From positions 310,001 through 374,000 of the forward strand of contig NBIV01000024.1 in assembly GCA_003194525.1 (NCBI GenBank): a stretch of DNA of 64,000 bases, given 5' to 3'. This DNA is from Gracilariopsis chorda (taxonomy: Eukaryota > Rhodophyta > Florideophyceae > Gracilariales > Gracilariaceae). Each line of letters begins with the position of its first letter. The stretch's first letter is position 1. The notes beneath the pieces were generated by a model, which did no database searches, was not told the origin of the DNA, and was given only the letters and a program-made list of their open reading frames with translations. This document shows, in pieces, positions 1-9,706 of the stretch. A program made the translations under genes and the position numbers.

Positions 1-987
1 GAGGATATAAGCCGCACTGCGGGCCGCCCACTCCGTAACCACTACGGACCACAACCCCGACCGGGGATCCTGCATGAGCAGCGAACCGAGGTACGTAAGT
101 ACCGGCGGGAGTTCTATGTAGCACCCCCGGCAGGCTTCATGGAAGCGCCACCACTCGGGGAGTGCTACATACCGACCTAGTCGGTGAGGCGGCGCAATCC
201 GCTCTATCTCCACGTTCTGATACGGGATAAAGTACCCGAATCGGGATCGCCAACGCCGCTCGTAGCGGATGAAGTTTTGGAGAAAGTTGGACCGGTATTG
301 CCGGGGAAGGTACCTGAACTCCGCCCGAATAATCGGTCGCTCCCAGCAAAGGGCCTCTTGCCGCGCTGCGGGGAAATTCCTCCAAGCGAGGGTCTCGAGG
401 CGGAACAGGTTCTCGCCGTACCCAATCTCCCCGCGAGTGCGGAAGTAGCTAACGTCGAAGCCAAACTCCGGTGGGACCGGTACATCGAATGGAGCCCGGC
501 TCTGCCGTTGGTACGCCATCCGCGTCAACGCGGTCTGCGCCGCAGCGACGGTCTCGCCCGAGTTCCTTCGGAGGTGGTGACGCGGAATCGCAATCCGGTG
601 ACGCCAATCCCACGATGTGGTGACTGCTCTGGGCAGATCCCCCGGAAGGGTGTCTGAACCATCCGCATAAGCGGCGACCAACCCCTCATTGAGGACAGCG
701 ACCGGGTGAAACCACGGGGCAAGGCGCAGGCGCGACGCGTGATTCCGATTCATCGGGTTGAGCCCCACCAGGGTGTTGTAGGTTGGCCAGTTGGACACCG
801 GAGTGGTTCCGGAGGACACCACCGAAGGTGGTAGTGCGAAGGGATGGTCGGCTGCAGCAGCCATATTCCCCGGTTGTACCGGATTTCGATCGCCCTGAGG
901 CAGGGGAACTGACCGGAAACCGGTGGTGTACCGCCCGAGAAGTCTCGGCGGTTGGCTGTGGCTGTTGATATGGTTGTCGTCGTTCAT
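1..987 (-). CDS. Antisense ORF of LTR element A (partial, runs off left edge)
   Basis: The minus strand is open for 329 codons from an ATG at 985-987 to the first base of the window, so the C-terminus is outside. It lies just inside the 3' LTR of element A and is read opposite to the element (the polypurine tract and LTR to its right show the element is on the plus strand). The protein is rich in Arg, Trp and Pro. It resembles the antisense protein at 36458-37948: residues 294-321 here (PPVLTYL, then TEWA) align with residues 228-257 there (PPIAAYY, then TEWA), and a block starting SWDWRHRIAIP matches AWEARWGHMRIRV. The ATG lies 165 bp from the LTR, against 157 bp in the other element. I recognise no known domain. 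The coding call rests on the open length and on the conservation between two element families; the function is unknown. Confidence 0.72.
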   Translation of the reverse strand, partial: MNDDNHINSHSQPPRLLGRYTTGFRSVPLPQGDRNPVQPGNMAAAADHPFALPPSVVSSGTTPVSNWPTYNTLVGLNPMNRNHASRLRLAPWFHPVAVLNEGLVAAYADGSDTLPGDLPRAVTTSWDWRHRIAIPRHHLRRNSGETVAAAQTALTRMAYQRQSRAPFDVPVPPEFGFDVSYFRTRGEIGYGENLFRLETLAWRNFPAARQEALCWERPIIRAEFRYLPRQYRSNFLQNFIRYERRWRSRFGYFIPYQNVEIERIAPPHRLGRYVALPEWWRFHEACRGCYIELPPVLTYLGSLLMQDPRSGLWSVVVTEWAARSAAYIL

Positions 988-1138
988 TTGTCCCTTTTGG
1001 AGGGTGGCTGTTGTTGTCGTTTGTGTGCTTGATGACTCTGGTGCAGAGGGATTTACCGGAGAACCGGAGACAAAGCACGCGCTTTTATCACCCATTTTCG
1101 TCTGGGAATCCTCCGCGCCCGCGGTCGTTTTCCCGTCT

Positions 1139-1150
1139 TAAGGGGGGGAT
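1139..1150 (+). promoter_or_regulatory. Polypurine tract of LTR element A
   Basis: A purine run (AAGGGGGGGAT) lies directly before the TG that opens the downstream LTR. This is where the plus-strand DNA primer is made in LTR elements, and it fixes the element orientation as plus. The gypsy element at 38093-38102 has a very similar tract in the same place. Confidence 0.7.
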
Positions 1151-1151
1151 A

Positions 1152-1958
1152 TGAAGTGCAACGCCCTCAGGGAGGGATTCTGGGTACTTGAACGCTTTCC
1201 CGATATTATCGGTTGTGTAGTGTGTATATGAACTACGCCCCACAATGGTGGGTATGGACACGTGGGACACGGTTTTGGGTCAATTGGCGGTTGGCCACAG
1301 TAGTGGATGTTGCCACGGAATGTGGAGTATTTTAGTTAATTTTATTTATTATTTTCACACCCATTTCTGGGAAGCTAGTACTTAGTGCGACGGCGCACTG
1401 CCGTCGCACCAGTAAACCTTCCCCAACAAGGGACCCCAACCTGGGGAATTGGCTCTGAGCTTTACCGCCTCCGCGTGTTCTCAACTCCTCCTTGGAGGGA
1501 AGCACCGTAGTGTACGGAAGTTCACCCCCCTTGCACATCTAAAGGAGACCCATCATTGGGAGTACTAATTGTTCCAATCATATTGGTGTTTCGCCCTGTA
1601 TAGGGAGTCCTGTCCACCGGCATTGCCGTATCTACTCGTCGCTCTCGCGACCCACTCGTCCTTCCTCTTTCCCCTTTTTAGGGTAGCACCTCCCGCTATC
1701 CGCGGCCCTCGTGTGCGCATCCGCTCACACACCCCCACTTACGTGGAAACATACCTCTACTGAGGATCACGCCCCGCTCACGCGGATACCGATTCTTCGC
1801 CTTCACCTCCCTGCGCGAGTCGCGACAGGTGTCCCTGGTCTTACAAACCGGCTTCGCCGTGACACCTCTGGGAGGGCTCTACCCAACTGGGTTCACCTCG
1901 TGAGAGGAAGATCCCGGACGTCTTTCGGTGTTTTTCCCCTTTGGGGCATTGCACCACA
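1152..1958 (+). mobile_element. 3' LTR of element A (about 807 bp)
   Basis: The sequence begins TGAAGTGCAACGCCC and ends GGGCATTGCACCACA, so it has TG...CA ends inside an imperfect terminal inverted repeat of about 15 bp. A near-identical copy in inverse orientation stands alone at 41653-42480. Family B LTRs (20521, 41040, 49127) share its ends and several internal blocks but are clearly diverged. A polypurine tract just upstream makes this a 3' LTR; the rest of the element lies to the left. The target duplication cannot be tested because the 5' LTR is outside the window. Confidence 0.85.
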
Positions 1959-2700
1959 TCTGGCGATGCTGTTGAGCTGGCTTCTCGTCGGGCACGCCCG
2001 CGCTGTTTTGGCGAAGGGTATCTGAAATTGAAGGCGACTAAGTTTGATGCGGTGGCGGTTGAGGACGAAGTATATCCAATTAATGTTGCCATCGCTGTTC
2101 TGTTACGAAACAAGATTTGGAGAACGCAACAATTTGGAGAATGCACCACAAAAGCTCGCTTGCGTGCCAGAGATGCATCAGCATTGCGACCACATTCAAA
2201 CTCAATGCACCATCTATCCGCCAGAACTGCTAGTGCATCAGACTTTTTCACGCCGTCTCCGATAATGAGTCGCTTACAGATGCGCGCCCCGAATGAGGTA
2301 CGCACAACTCCCGCACTGCATCATGTGGGATGTCATGGCAGCAGGCTATTGTGCAGGATTTCTAGTTCACCGAGTAGCGCTTTAAACGGTCGACGTTTAG
2401 GACGACGTTCCCGTAACGTAGCGCTGGATGATTCTGTTCGAAATCCAGTAGACCTGTTTGCCATGACCACCGACAGAGACTCAAAATCAGTTACAATGCC
2501 AAAAGCCTCATATATGGAGTGCAAGTCCGACGGCTCTCCGTTTGCTACAGAAATTTCTCTTGCTGCTGACAACGATAAGAACGAGATCGCTGGCGCTATG
2601 GACTTTATTACAAGTCAAGGTCAAATGTATTTCTTCAGCAAGGCACATCTTCCTTCCTTCAAATGCGCACCTTGTCGCTTCCCAACACTCTTCACATGAT
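1959..2700. other. Unassigned sequence between LTR A and Crypton-like element
   Basis: Both strands have mid-length open frames here, including one of about 80 codons on the minus strand (2333-2572) and a long plus-strand frame that begins inside the LTR. None shows a motif I recognise. It may be the downstream end of the Crypton-like element or host sequence. Confidence 0.4.
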
Positions 2701-3194
2701 TTAGGAAGCCGCTTTCTCTCCGAATACTTCGCGTTCAAACTCATCAAATGCTGATGCATCATGGATCCATCTCGCTTGGCCGGCGATAGCCTCAGCGTGC
2801 TGCACCATATGCTCCCAACTATTAAAGCGAGGAAGTTCTCTCGGTGCATAATCGTTGTAAGCTGCGCAGTAGTTCACGTAGGCATTGGGACCAACCATAC
2901 CCATCTTTCTCATAATAAACTCATCCATGTATCCTAATGACCTATGCAACTGAACGCTTCCTCTCTTCAAAGAATGACCCGTATATGCGTTAGCGTCCGC
3001 GGAACCAATTCCTATCGTTACCAGACGCGATCTCATGAAGGTTACAAACTTGTGACAACTTAGCGGCCTTTCAAAGTTCAGGGTAGTACCAGCTTTAGTT
3101 GTAGTTATCTCCGGAAACAGAAACCCATCATCATTTCTGTGGTGCAATACCACACGCGGAAAGGATCCCGCGACAGCGGCAAAGTCACCCAAGG
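2701..3194 (-). pseudogene. Tyrosine recombinase, C-terminal catalytic part
   Basis: This is the downstream piece of the recombinase frame that continues from 4020-4881. It carries the second half of the catalytic set: GHSLKRGS (His-x2-Lys-Arg, box II) and, about 30 residues later, GPNAYVNY, whose Tyr is the likely nucleophile. The piece has no start codon of its own; upstream it runs into an LTR-like insertion. It ends at a normal stop after about 160 residues. The motifs are seen directly; assignment to the Crypton group rests on context. Confidence 0.7.
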
Positions 3195-4019
3195 TGTCCG
3201 AGCCTTGCTCCCTTGGTGAGGGCGGCTCAGAGGTAGAGCCCTCCGAACGTGACCGACACGAGTCGGATGTAGGGCCGAACAGTCACTTCTCGCACAGCGC
3301 ACGGAGGTGTGGGGAGAATCGGATCTAGCGCTCGACGGACAATCGATCAGTGTGCAACTCGGTGTTGCCGGTGGTCTGGTGGAGTCCGCTGTATGCTGCG
3401 GCGCGGCGAGTGGAACACCCACGAATGAGGGAACGATCCGTACAACAGTATCCTCTAGGACAAAGAAATGAGGGGTGGGGAACGAGCCGCACGGCCGGCG
3501 CAGACTCGTGACGAGCAATAAATATCCCGAGACGTCGGGGCCAAACCTGATACAGGGCGGAGTAGAAACAGTCCGTATGACGGTAAACAGAAGAAGAAAC
3601 AACAAAAGAAAACAGAAAGTAGTCCGTAAGTAACGGTGGTATCACTCCTTGATGTGCAAGGGGGGGTGACGGAGCCGGATCGGTACCAGCACTCCCCTAG
3701 GTTGGGGTCGTAGCCGTATACCAACGGTCAAAGTCAGAGCCCAAACCCTTGTTGAGGTTTTCTTCCGTAGGGTCGGCGGGGAGTGCCGCCACCTAAGTAC
3801 GGCCACTGTAGTGTGGATTACTAACTAAAAATAACTAATTACCCCGGGTGCACCGGGCCTGACATCCACGTGTGCGTGGTGGCTCACTTGGCATGAGCCG
3901 TCCACTCAGGCGGTGTGCACTACACGTGTTACCCACAAGTACCCCCTTCATAGGGGCATCTCCCATATAATGGGTTAGCCCAATACACCTCATGTATTCC
4001 GTATCCCAACGGCTAACCA
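3195..4019 (-). mobile_element. Probable solo LTR (family C) inside the recombinase gene
   Basis: About 825 bp of unrelated sequence separates the two halves of the recombinase frame. In minus orientation it starts TGGTTAGCC and ends CTCGGACA, so it has TG...CA ends, and its composition and layout resemble family A and B LTRs (CCCTC-rich end, a poly-A/T patch near the middle). I found no clean 5-bp target duplication, so the exact ends are approximate. No splice-site consensus is present, so an intron is unlikely. Confidence 0.5.
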
Positions 4020-4881
4020 CGCATCTTATATGAAGAGCGATTTGATTCCCTCTACCTCCGGAGGCTATTGCACCACAATTTCCTCTAGCTATGACCCACG
4101 AATGCAATGCCAGAAAAGGATCCATGTATATAGAAAAGTACAACGGTGTGTTTCCATCCCATTCCGCAACCTCATAGACTCTTTCAACCGTAGAATTCTT
4201 AATTGCTGTTTTCATAGTCAATGTTGCTGCTTGTCTTCCTACAGAAACATGCTCCATTTTCAGCTTCGATATCTCATCGAAACGAAGCCCTAGGTTTAGT
4301 GCTATCACACAGACAGAGTGAAACATAATATCCATTACATCCAAATTTGATGATCCGAACCAAAACTGTTCAGCATGGTCGCAAACAATCTCTGCCGTTA
4401 ATGGCCTTGCACGTTGTTTCATATTACCATATCGCGCAAGGTTAACCTTGTAAGCTCTCCGAAACTGCTCGAAATCCGGGTTTCTTTCCAACGGATTACC
4501 GGTAGCCGTATTTGTCTCTCTGTTAACCATCCAATTACCTTTGTGACCATATTTCTTGTAGACCAACCTTAATCCTTGCACATATCCTCCTATGGTGTCC
4601 ACCTTCATCGCCGTCCTCGTGTTATATCGGCATTTCTCTACCAACCAGTTCATGATAAGCTGACTGGATTGGACTGAAACCGTGTAGGGATCACCAGCGT
4701 TGTGTTTCTTAGCAAACTCTACGATTAATCGCTCAGATCGTTCCATATTAGCCAAAGTTGACTTGCTATATGACGGGTTAATAATATCTTCAATGGTTCT
4801 TAGTTTTGATCCAGAAATGGTGTCTTCGTTAAAGAACTCATCCTCACCAACAAACGACGAAAACGAATTTGCTTCCATCAT
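4020..4881 (-). pseudogene. Tyrosine recombinase, N-terminal part
   Basis: It starts at an ATG at 4879-4881 and reads through about 285 residues before entering the inserted LTR. The N-terminal half is a helical core-binding-like region (SYSKSTLANMERSERL onward). The first catalytic arginine lies in LNLGLRFDEISKL, the typical box I of tyrosine recombinases. The frame continues as nonsense residues into the insertion and stops at 3835. Together with 2701-3194 it would give a recombinase of about 445 residues, a normal size for a Crypton. Confidence 0.7.
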
Positions 4882-5020
4882 TACTGACAGGTTAGGGTTG
4901 GGATTTCCAATCGAGTCTTTCTATACTGACTTCTTTCGCACGCAAGGAAAGTAGAAGGTAGTTGCCCATCGTATCTTAATATCACCACCCCATGGATCTC
5001 CCATTTTCAATTTAATCATA

Positions 5021-5830
5021 TTATTTTTTTTGTGCTACAAGGAAGACACTTAAAGGTCTAGGTATACCATTTTGGTCTCGTTTTTCATGAAAAAGACTAG
5101 TCGCAGTTTCCCATTTCTTATCATCATCATCAAAAATCGTAAGCCCTTCCACCTCATCACAAACCAATTTTACCAGCTTTTTGTACTTATAGTACGCCGC
5201 CTTCTGTCCGGACTGTTTCCACCATGCGTTAGTGTATCCTTGCACCAGTTTCTTGCGAGAACCAGCTTTGTCGAACAAATGCAATGCAATTGTTTTCAGC
5301 CCATCCGCGAACCTCCAAAGCTTGATGGCATCCTCGATTGCTTTAGGCAGTCCGGGAATGAACTGTCGTAGAATAGGTTTCGCAGAAGAGCGCCTCGCTT
5401 TCATAGCCTTCTCTTCGAGACTACTTTTGAAACAATTAAAGCAGTTTAAGCTAGCTCTTGAACGCAAAGTTTCACATTCACATTCCCGAACTCTTTTTAT
5501 ACCAGACACATTTGATTCAACTGTTTCCCTGTCCACCGGATCTACGTTTCCGTTCTGCGTTATAGATCTCGATTCTTTTTCGTGCCCTATATAGCCTTCA
5601 TAACCAATTTTCACTGCTGTATTGCGTGAAGACTGCCTATTAGCCACTTCATTTTCATACTTTTCTCTCCTTCGCTTCAATGTAAACATTCTCCATGTTA
5701 GTGCTTTTTCGATATTGCCTAGACTCTGTTTGCGAAAGTTAATACAAGAAAGGTCCTTCGTAGTAGCGTTACTGCTCAAAACTTCCAGATGCTGCTGGCT
5801 GGTCTGCAAAAAATTTTGCAGTTGGACCAT
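5021..5830 (-). CDS. Possible GCR1_C-like DNA-binding protein of the Crypton-like element
   Basis: An open frame of 269 codons starts at an ATG (5828-5830) and ends 139 bp before the recombinase ATG, on the same strand. The N-terminal half is basic and predicted helical (WRMFTLKRRREKYENE). A CNFC-like Cys pair sits near residue 130. The C-terminal half, around residues 160-235, contains AIKLWRFADGL and WWKQSGQKAAYYKYKKLVKLV. Their spacing of Trp, basic and aromatic residues resembles the fungal GCR1_C DNA-binding domain that Cryptons often carry. That likeness is by eye only and is an inference. An accessory protein of the element is the best reading because of spacing and strand; a host gene is possible. 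Confidence 0.5.
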   Translation of the reverse strand: MVQLQNFLQTSQQHLEVLSSNATTKDLSCINFRKQSLGNIEKALTWRMFTLKRRREKYENEVANRQSSRNTAVKIGYEGYIGHEKESRSITQNGNVDPVDRETVESNVSGIKRVRECECETLRSRASLNCFNCFKSSLEEKAMKARRSSAKPILRQFIPGLPKAIEDAIKLWRFADGLKTIALHLFDKAGSRKKLVQGYTNAWWKQSGQKAAYYKYKKLVKLVCDEVEGLTIFDDDDKKWETATSLFHEKRDQNGIPRPLSVFLVAQKK

Positions 5831-6056
5831 GACTTTTTCGTGTTGTTTCTTTCGTCAAATAGGATTTGCGGCTGCACTTTAAATCCTGTACCGGCTCCCC
5901 CACCCTGCCATGGTTTTTGTGGGCCGTTTCGTTCCATAGATTGTAATACGAACGTACTGAGTGATGCTGTGCAATCTGCAAACAGGCGCAAGTACTAGCG
6001 TAACAGATCGGGGTGAACAAGAAGGTAGAGACAAAATTGTACTGATCCTCGTTCAC

Positions 6057-6240
6057 GATGTCGAACGGAAACCTATGAGGCCAGTTAAATATTTTATTCG
6101 CTCAAAATAGTACGTTTCAATACTTACCTTCGTAGTGCTCTGCCTCAACTCAGCAGGAGGCATTTGAATCTATCGCTGCGTAAAAACAAAGCACGGTTTC
6201 GCGACCGAGCCTTACCCCTTCAGAACGCCTCACCCCGCAC
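6057..6240. other. Spacer before the tandem repeat
   Basis: Nothing recognisable. The last ten bases (CACCCCGCAC) already match the repeat unit, so the array may begin slightly earlier with a partial copy. Confidence 0.4.
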
Positions 6241-7036
6241 GGGTTGCTCGGCACAGCCAAGCAACCCGTGTGCGCAGAGTATAAGTGGGTGAGGAGTCTG
6301 GCACAGCCACGAATCCACATCTACTTGTACTCATTAACACCCCGGACCCTGGAAGGGTTGCTCGGCACAGCCGAACAACCAGTGCACGCATAGTACAAGT
6401 AGGTGAGGAGTCTGGCACAGCCACGACTCCTCACCTGCTTATACTTATGACCACCCATGACCCTGCAAGGGTTGCTTGGCACATCCAAGCAACCCGTGTA
6501 CGCAGAGTACAAGTAGATGAAAAGTCTTGCACAGCCACGACTTTTCACCTTCTTGTACTTATGAACACCGATGGCCGTGCACGGGTTACTCGGCACAGCC
6601 AAGCAATCGGTGCACGCAGAGTACAAGTAGGTGAAAAGTCGGGCACACCCACGACTCTCCATCTACTTTTACTCATTACCACCCCAGACCCTGCACGGGT
6701 TGCTCGGCACAGCCAAGCAACCCGTGCACACCGAGTACAAGTAGAGGAAGCTTCCGGCACAGCCACGACTCCCCATCTGCTTGTACTCATTACCACCCCA
6801 GACTCTGCACATGTTGCTCGGCACAGCCAAGCAACCCGTGCACACCGATTACAAGTAGATGAATCGTCTGGCACAGCAACGACTCCCCATCTGCTTATAC
6901 TCATTACCACTCCGGACCCTGCACGGGTTTCTCAGCATATCCAAGCAACCCGTGTTTGCAGAGTACAAATAGGTCAAATGTCTGGCACAGCCATGACTCT
7001 CCACACACTTGTACTCATGAAGTACTTAACCAGTTT
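6241..7036. repeat. 114-bp tandem repeat, seven copies, each a double hairpin
   Basis: The word GGGTTGCTCGGCACAGCC or a close variant recurs at 6241, 6355, 6469, 6583, 6697, 6811 and 6925, always exactly 114 bp apart. Each unit holds two inverted repeats. The first has 12-base arms (GCACGGGTTGCT / AGCAACCCGTGC). The second has about 20-base arms starting GAGTACAAGTAG and ending CTTGTACTC. Both loops contain GGCACAGCC. Because 114 is divisible by three, the array keeps frames open on both strands (for example 6285-7043 plus), giving a 38-residue repeat. That is probably a by-product, since no ATG-led gene structure surrounds it. The copies differ by scattered substitutions but keep their length. 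Confidence 0.9.
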
Positions 7037-8002
7037 GATATAGGCAAAGTATGTATCTGTTTTCTGTTTCACAATACATATGAACCTGAATGAATTTGTT
7101 TTGGCATCTAAGCCAAGTTTGTAGAAAATGTAGGTAAACGATCTGTAAAACAACTAAGCTCTTTTAGTTACTATAAAGTATAAGATAGGTGAATATAATT
7201 AAGATGTGAGTTGGTACATGCTAGTGCTATATAAACTGGAAGAGCATAGTAGTGTGCATGAAGAAGTTGTTGTTATAGAAGTTCATTATGTTCAAGTGAT
7301 GCTTAATATGAGCAATAAACTATGTGAATGTAGAAGGTTGCTTTGTTGGGGGTTCTTTTTGGGGTACAGAATAGGTAAATCATAGCATGGTTTTTCATTG
7401 ATATCGGGAAAAGAACCCTCATTTGAACCCTCTTTTATGAGAGGTTTTGAAAAGAGAATAATTAAATTTACGTTAATTTGTACATGTGTTCGTTCTGTAC
7501 ACGTCTTTTTCAAGAGAGGGCTTGCCAAAGTACTGGGATTATGTGATACAGTAACCTAAGGAACTGACGTGAAGTCTACAGTAGGTGACGGTTGTAACGC
7601 AAAACTGTCACGCGGAATCTGCTCAGTGGCATACGTATTGTATGGCACGATGTAACTGACATATTTACAATCTTTTGCACTACCTGACAGGGTACAGATT
7701 AGACATCAATATACGATTGGCGCGAAGTAGATATACAAAACTAACAAACTTTCCGGCCAAACTTACAATCTATTGGCATTGCACGCCTGTGCTGGTACTC
7801 CCAGGTACATATCTATTTCCGACCTACTCTCCGGCAAAGAAGGGTACAAAAGGGTTGTCGCCCGGTGTCGTGAAATCGTGAAACATGACCCTCACAGATG
7901 GTAATATGCGTATTGCGTAGAATGCGGGTGTTGAGATCAACAGCGTGATCCCATCGAACAAGCGCCGACGCCGACGACCCCTTGTCCCGTTTCTCCTGTC
8001 TC
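7037..8002. other. AT-rich intergenic sequence upstream of the Rieske gene
   Basis: Low-GC sequence with no frame of note and no recognisable element. The last few hundred bases before 8003 should hold the promoter of the Rieske gene; I see no clear TATA box. Confidence 0.5.
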
Positions 8003-9706
8003 ATGAGCATCAAGACAACTAAAACGACCAATTTCACGATGCGGGCAAAGCCAGAACGATCCTATGACATCTTTCTTTCTCACAAGTCACACTTAATGCC
8101 TTTAACGCCAAATAAGAACAGCAACGCACATGCGGCTTTCACGAACCCGCATCTTCCTTTGCGAAGAAGCAAGCAAGGCATTGCACCATGTCGAACTCGT
8201 CTTAGACCACGCGTTGCATTCATTCATCCACCTGCTCATCGCGACCGCCTCAGAATGGTACAGAACTCTACAATCGAGAACGAACAAAACAGCACAGAGA
8301 CCCACGAGTATTCCTGGCTAAATAACTGGTTTCCGGTTACATTTGCAGCCGATGTAGACGAAAAACCGTTTTCCTTCTCAATCTTCTCGAAACGATACGT
8401 TCTGTTTCGGGATGCTGATGGCGAGTATGTTGTTTTTGACGATGTTTGTCCGCATCGTGCGGCACCACTTTCCGAAGGACGAGTGGTGACGAGTGTCGGC
8501 GAGGATGGAAAACGCAAGAGCCACATTGAGTGTATTTATCACGGATGGCGCTTCGACTCGTGCGGCCAATGTGTCCGAGTGCCGCAGTCCCCGCCCGAGA
8601 AACCTATCCCATCGCAATGCAACATTCGCCAGCGATATCCTACAACAATTATTCTCAACAAGCTCATCGTAGTGTACCTTGGAGACTGTTCTGACGCCAA
8701 TTTTGGACGCTTGCCCGTCCCAGAGCAGCTTCAAACCTCCTTTGAGACCTGTGAATTATTCAGGAGCATGGCTCGTTCTATGCCTGTTTCTTTTGATGCT
8801 GTGTTCGAGAACGTCGTCGACCCTTTGCATGTATCGTGGGCTCACCACGGCACCTCCCAAGGCAATCGAAACATAGACTTTTCGAAATCGCAAGTGAAGA
8901 CAAGTTCTAGGAGCGTTTCTTCTTTCGTTTCGGAAGTGCGCCTACCCCGCTTTTCCAACCCCATTCACATAGAGTTTAGGCCGCCAACATACGCATCATA
9001 CAAATTTGCATTCGGGTATCTTCTCTTTTGGTTTGCGCCAACCACGGCGGATTCTTGCATTCTGTTTACGACATTGGCCAGCAAGGAACCGTCCTTCTTA
9101 GTGAAGGCTATGATACGCACCATTCCGGAATGGACACGACATGGAGATGTCAACGTAGTTCTCGACGGCGACACGGCTCTGCTTCGTTACCAAGTGGACA
9201 ATCTCTTGTTCAAGAAGAACGATGTGTACGATGCAACATGGAAACAGAATTACTACCTCGGTGCGTCGCAAATAGATTCTGCAGTGTTTCACTTTCGCAA
9301 ATGGTTGGATGAGAATGTTGACAGCATACCGTTCACAAGGGCCGAATTGGAAGCTGCAAAGATTTCATCAAGCACAAAGCTTGACAAGAGATATATAAAC
9401 GATCGCTACGAACACCATACAAAGAATTGTTCATGCTGTAGCGCCGCTTTACGAAATGCCAGGAGGATACGTACAGTAGCCGTGATTCTGGCGCTCGTCT
9501 TACTTTCAGTTTGTGTTGGGAGTTTTGTAGCGATGATAATGATATCAAGAGCGGTTGGCAACAGTGTGGCGAGCAGTTTTGTAGGATGGATAACTACGAT
9601 GATGGTGTTGTGCTTGTCTCTTGTTCTTGTCATTGTCGTGAGTAGTAGGGTGATTGGATCTCTCACTTTCACAACTAGGGCTCAGTACCTACAACACACC
9701 GACTGA
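8003..9706 (+). CDS. Rieske / non-haem iron oxygenase, PAO-Tic55-PTC52 type
   Basis: This 567-residue protein starts at the first ATG after an in-frame stop (TGA at 7946). The Rieske [2Fe-2S] motif is complete: CPHR at residues 149-152 and CIYH at 177-180. The mononuclear iron site reads DPLHVSWAH (Asp273, His276, His281). Near the C-terminus HHTKNCSCC gives the Cys-x2-Cys (476, 479) typical of pheophorbide a oxygenase, Tic55 and PTC52 proteins. Two hydrophobic helices follow (about 491-514 and 525-551), as in that group. The first 85 or so residues are basic and Ser/Thr-rich and fit a plastid transit sequence, so the enzyme should sit on a plastid membrane and oxidise a chlorophyll-related or similar substrate using ferredoxin electrons. 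Which member of the group it is cannot be read here. No intron is needed. Confidence 0.85.
   Translation: MSIKTTKTTNFTMRAKPERSYDIFLSHKSHLMPLTPNKNSNAHAAFTNPHLPLRRSKQGIAPCRTRLRPRVAFIHPPAHRDRLRMVQNSTIENEQNSTETHEYSWLNNWFPVTFAADVDEKPFSFSIFSKRYVLFRDADGEYVVFDDVCPHRAAPLSEGRVVTSVGEDGKRKSHIECIYHGWRFDSCGQCVRVPQSPPEKPIPSQCNIRQRYPTTIILNKLIVVYLGDCSDANFGRLPVPEQLQTSFETCELFRSMARSMPVSFDAVFENVVDPLHVSWAHHGTSQGNRNIDFSKSQVKTSSRSVSSFVSEVRLPRFSNPIHIEFRPPTYASYKFAFGYLLFWFAPTTADSCILFTTLASKEPSFLVKAMIRTIPEWTRHGDVNVVLDGDTALLRYQVDNLLFKKNDVYDATWKQNYYLGASQIDSAVFHFRKWLDENVDSIPFTRAELEAAKISSSTKLDKRYINDRYEHHTKNCSCCSAALRNARRIRTVAVILALVLLSVCVGSFVAMIMISRAVGNSVASSFVGWITTMMVLCLSLVLVIVVSSRVIGSLTFTTRAQYLQHTD

Larger units (their letters stand above)
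2701..5830 (-). mobile_element. Crypton-like tyrosine-recombinase element, broken
   Basis: On the minus strand there is first a small DNA-binding-like ORF (5830 to 5021), then after 139 bp a tyrosine recombinase (4881 to 2701) that an LTR-like insertion has split. No reverse transcriptase, LTR or terminal repeats belong to this unit, which points to a Crypton (a DNA transposon moved by a tyrosine recombinase) rather than a DIRS element. Cryptons in fungi carry a recombinase and a GCR1_C-type DNA-binding domain in one protein. Here the second domain seems to sit in its own upstream ORF. The outer ends of the element are not defined. Confidence 0.55.

Noticed and set aside
1941-2699. 252-codon plus-strand frame starting in the LTR
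   Set aside because: It begins within the 3' LTR of element A and has no recognisable motif; the opposite strand is nearly as open.
6241-7036. Possible CRISPR array
   Set aside because: Units are 114 bp, directly adjacent and without unique spacers, and the genome is eukaryotic. It is a tandem minisatellite.
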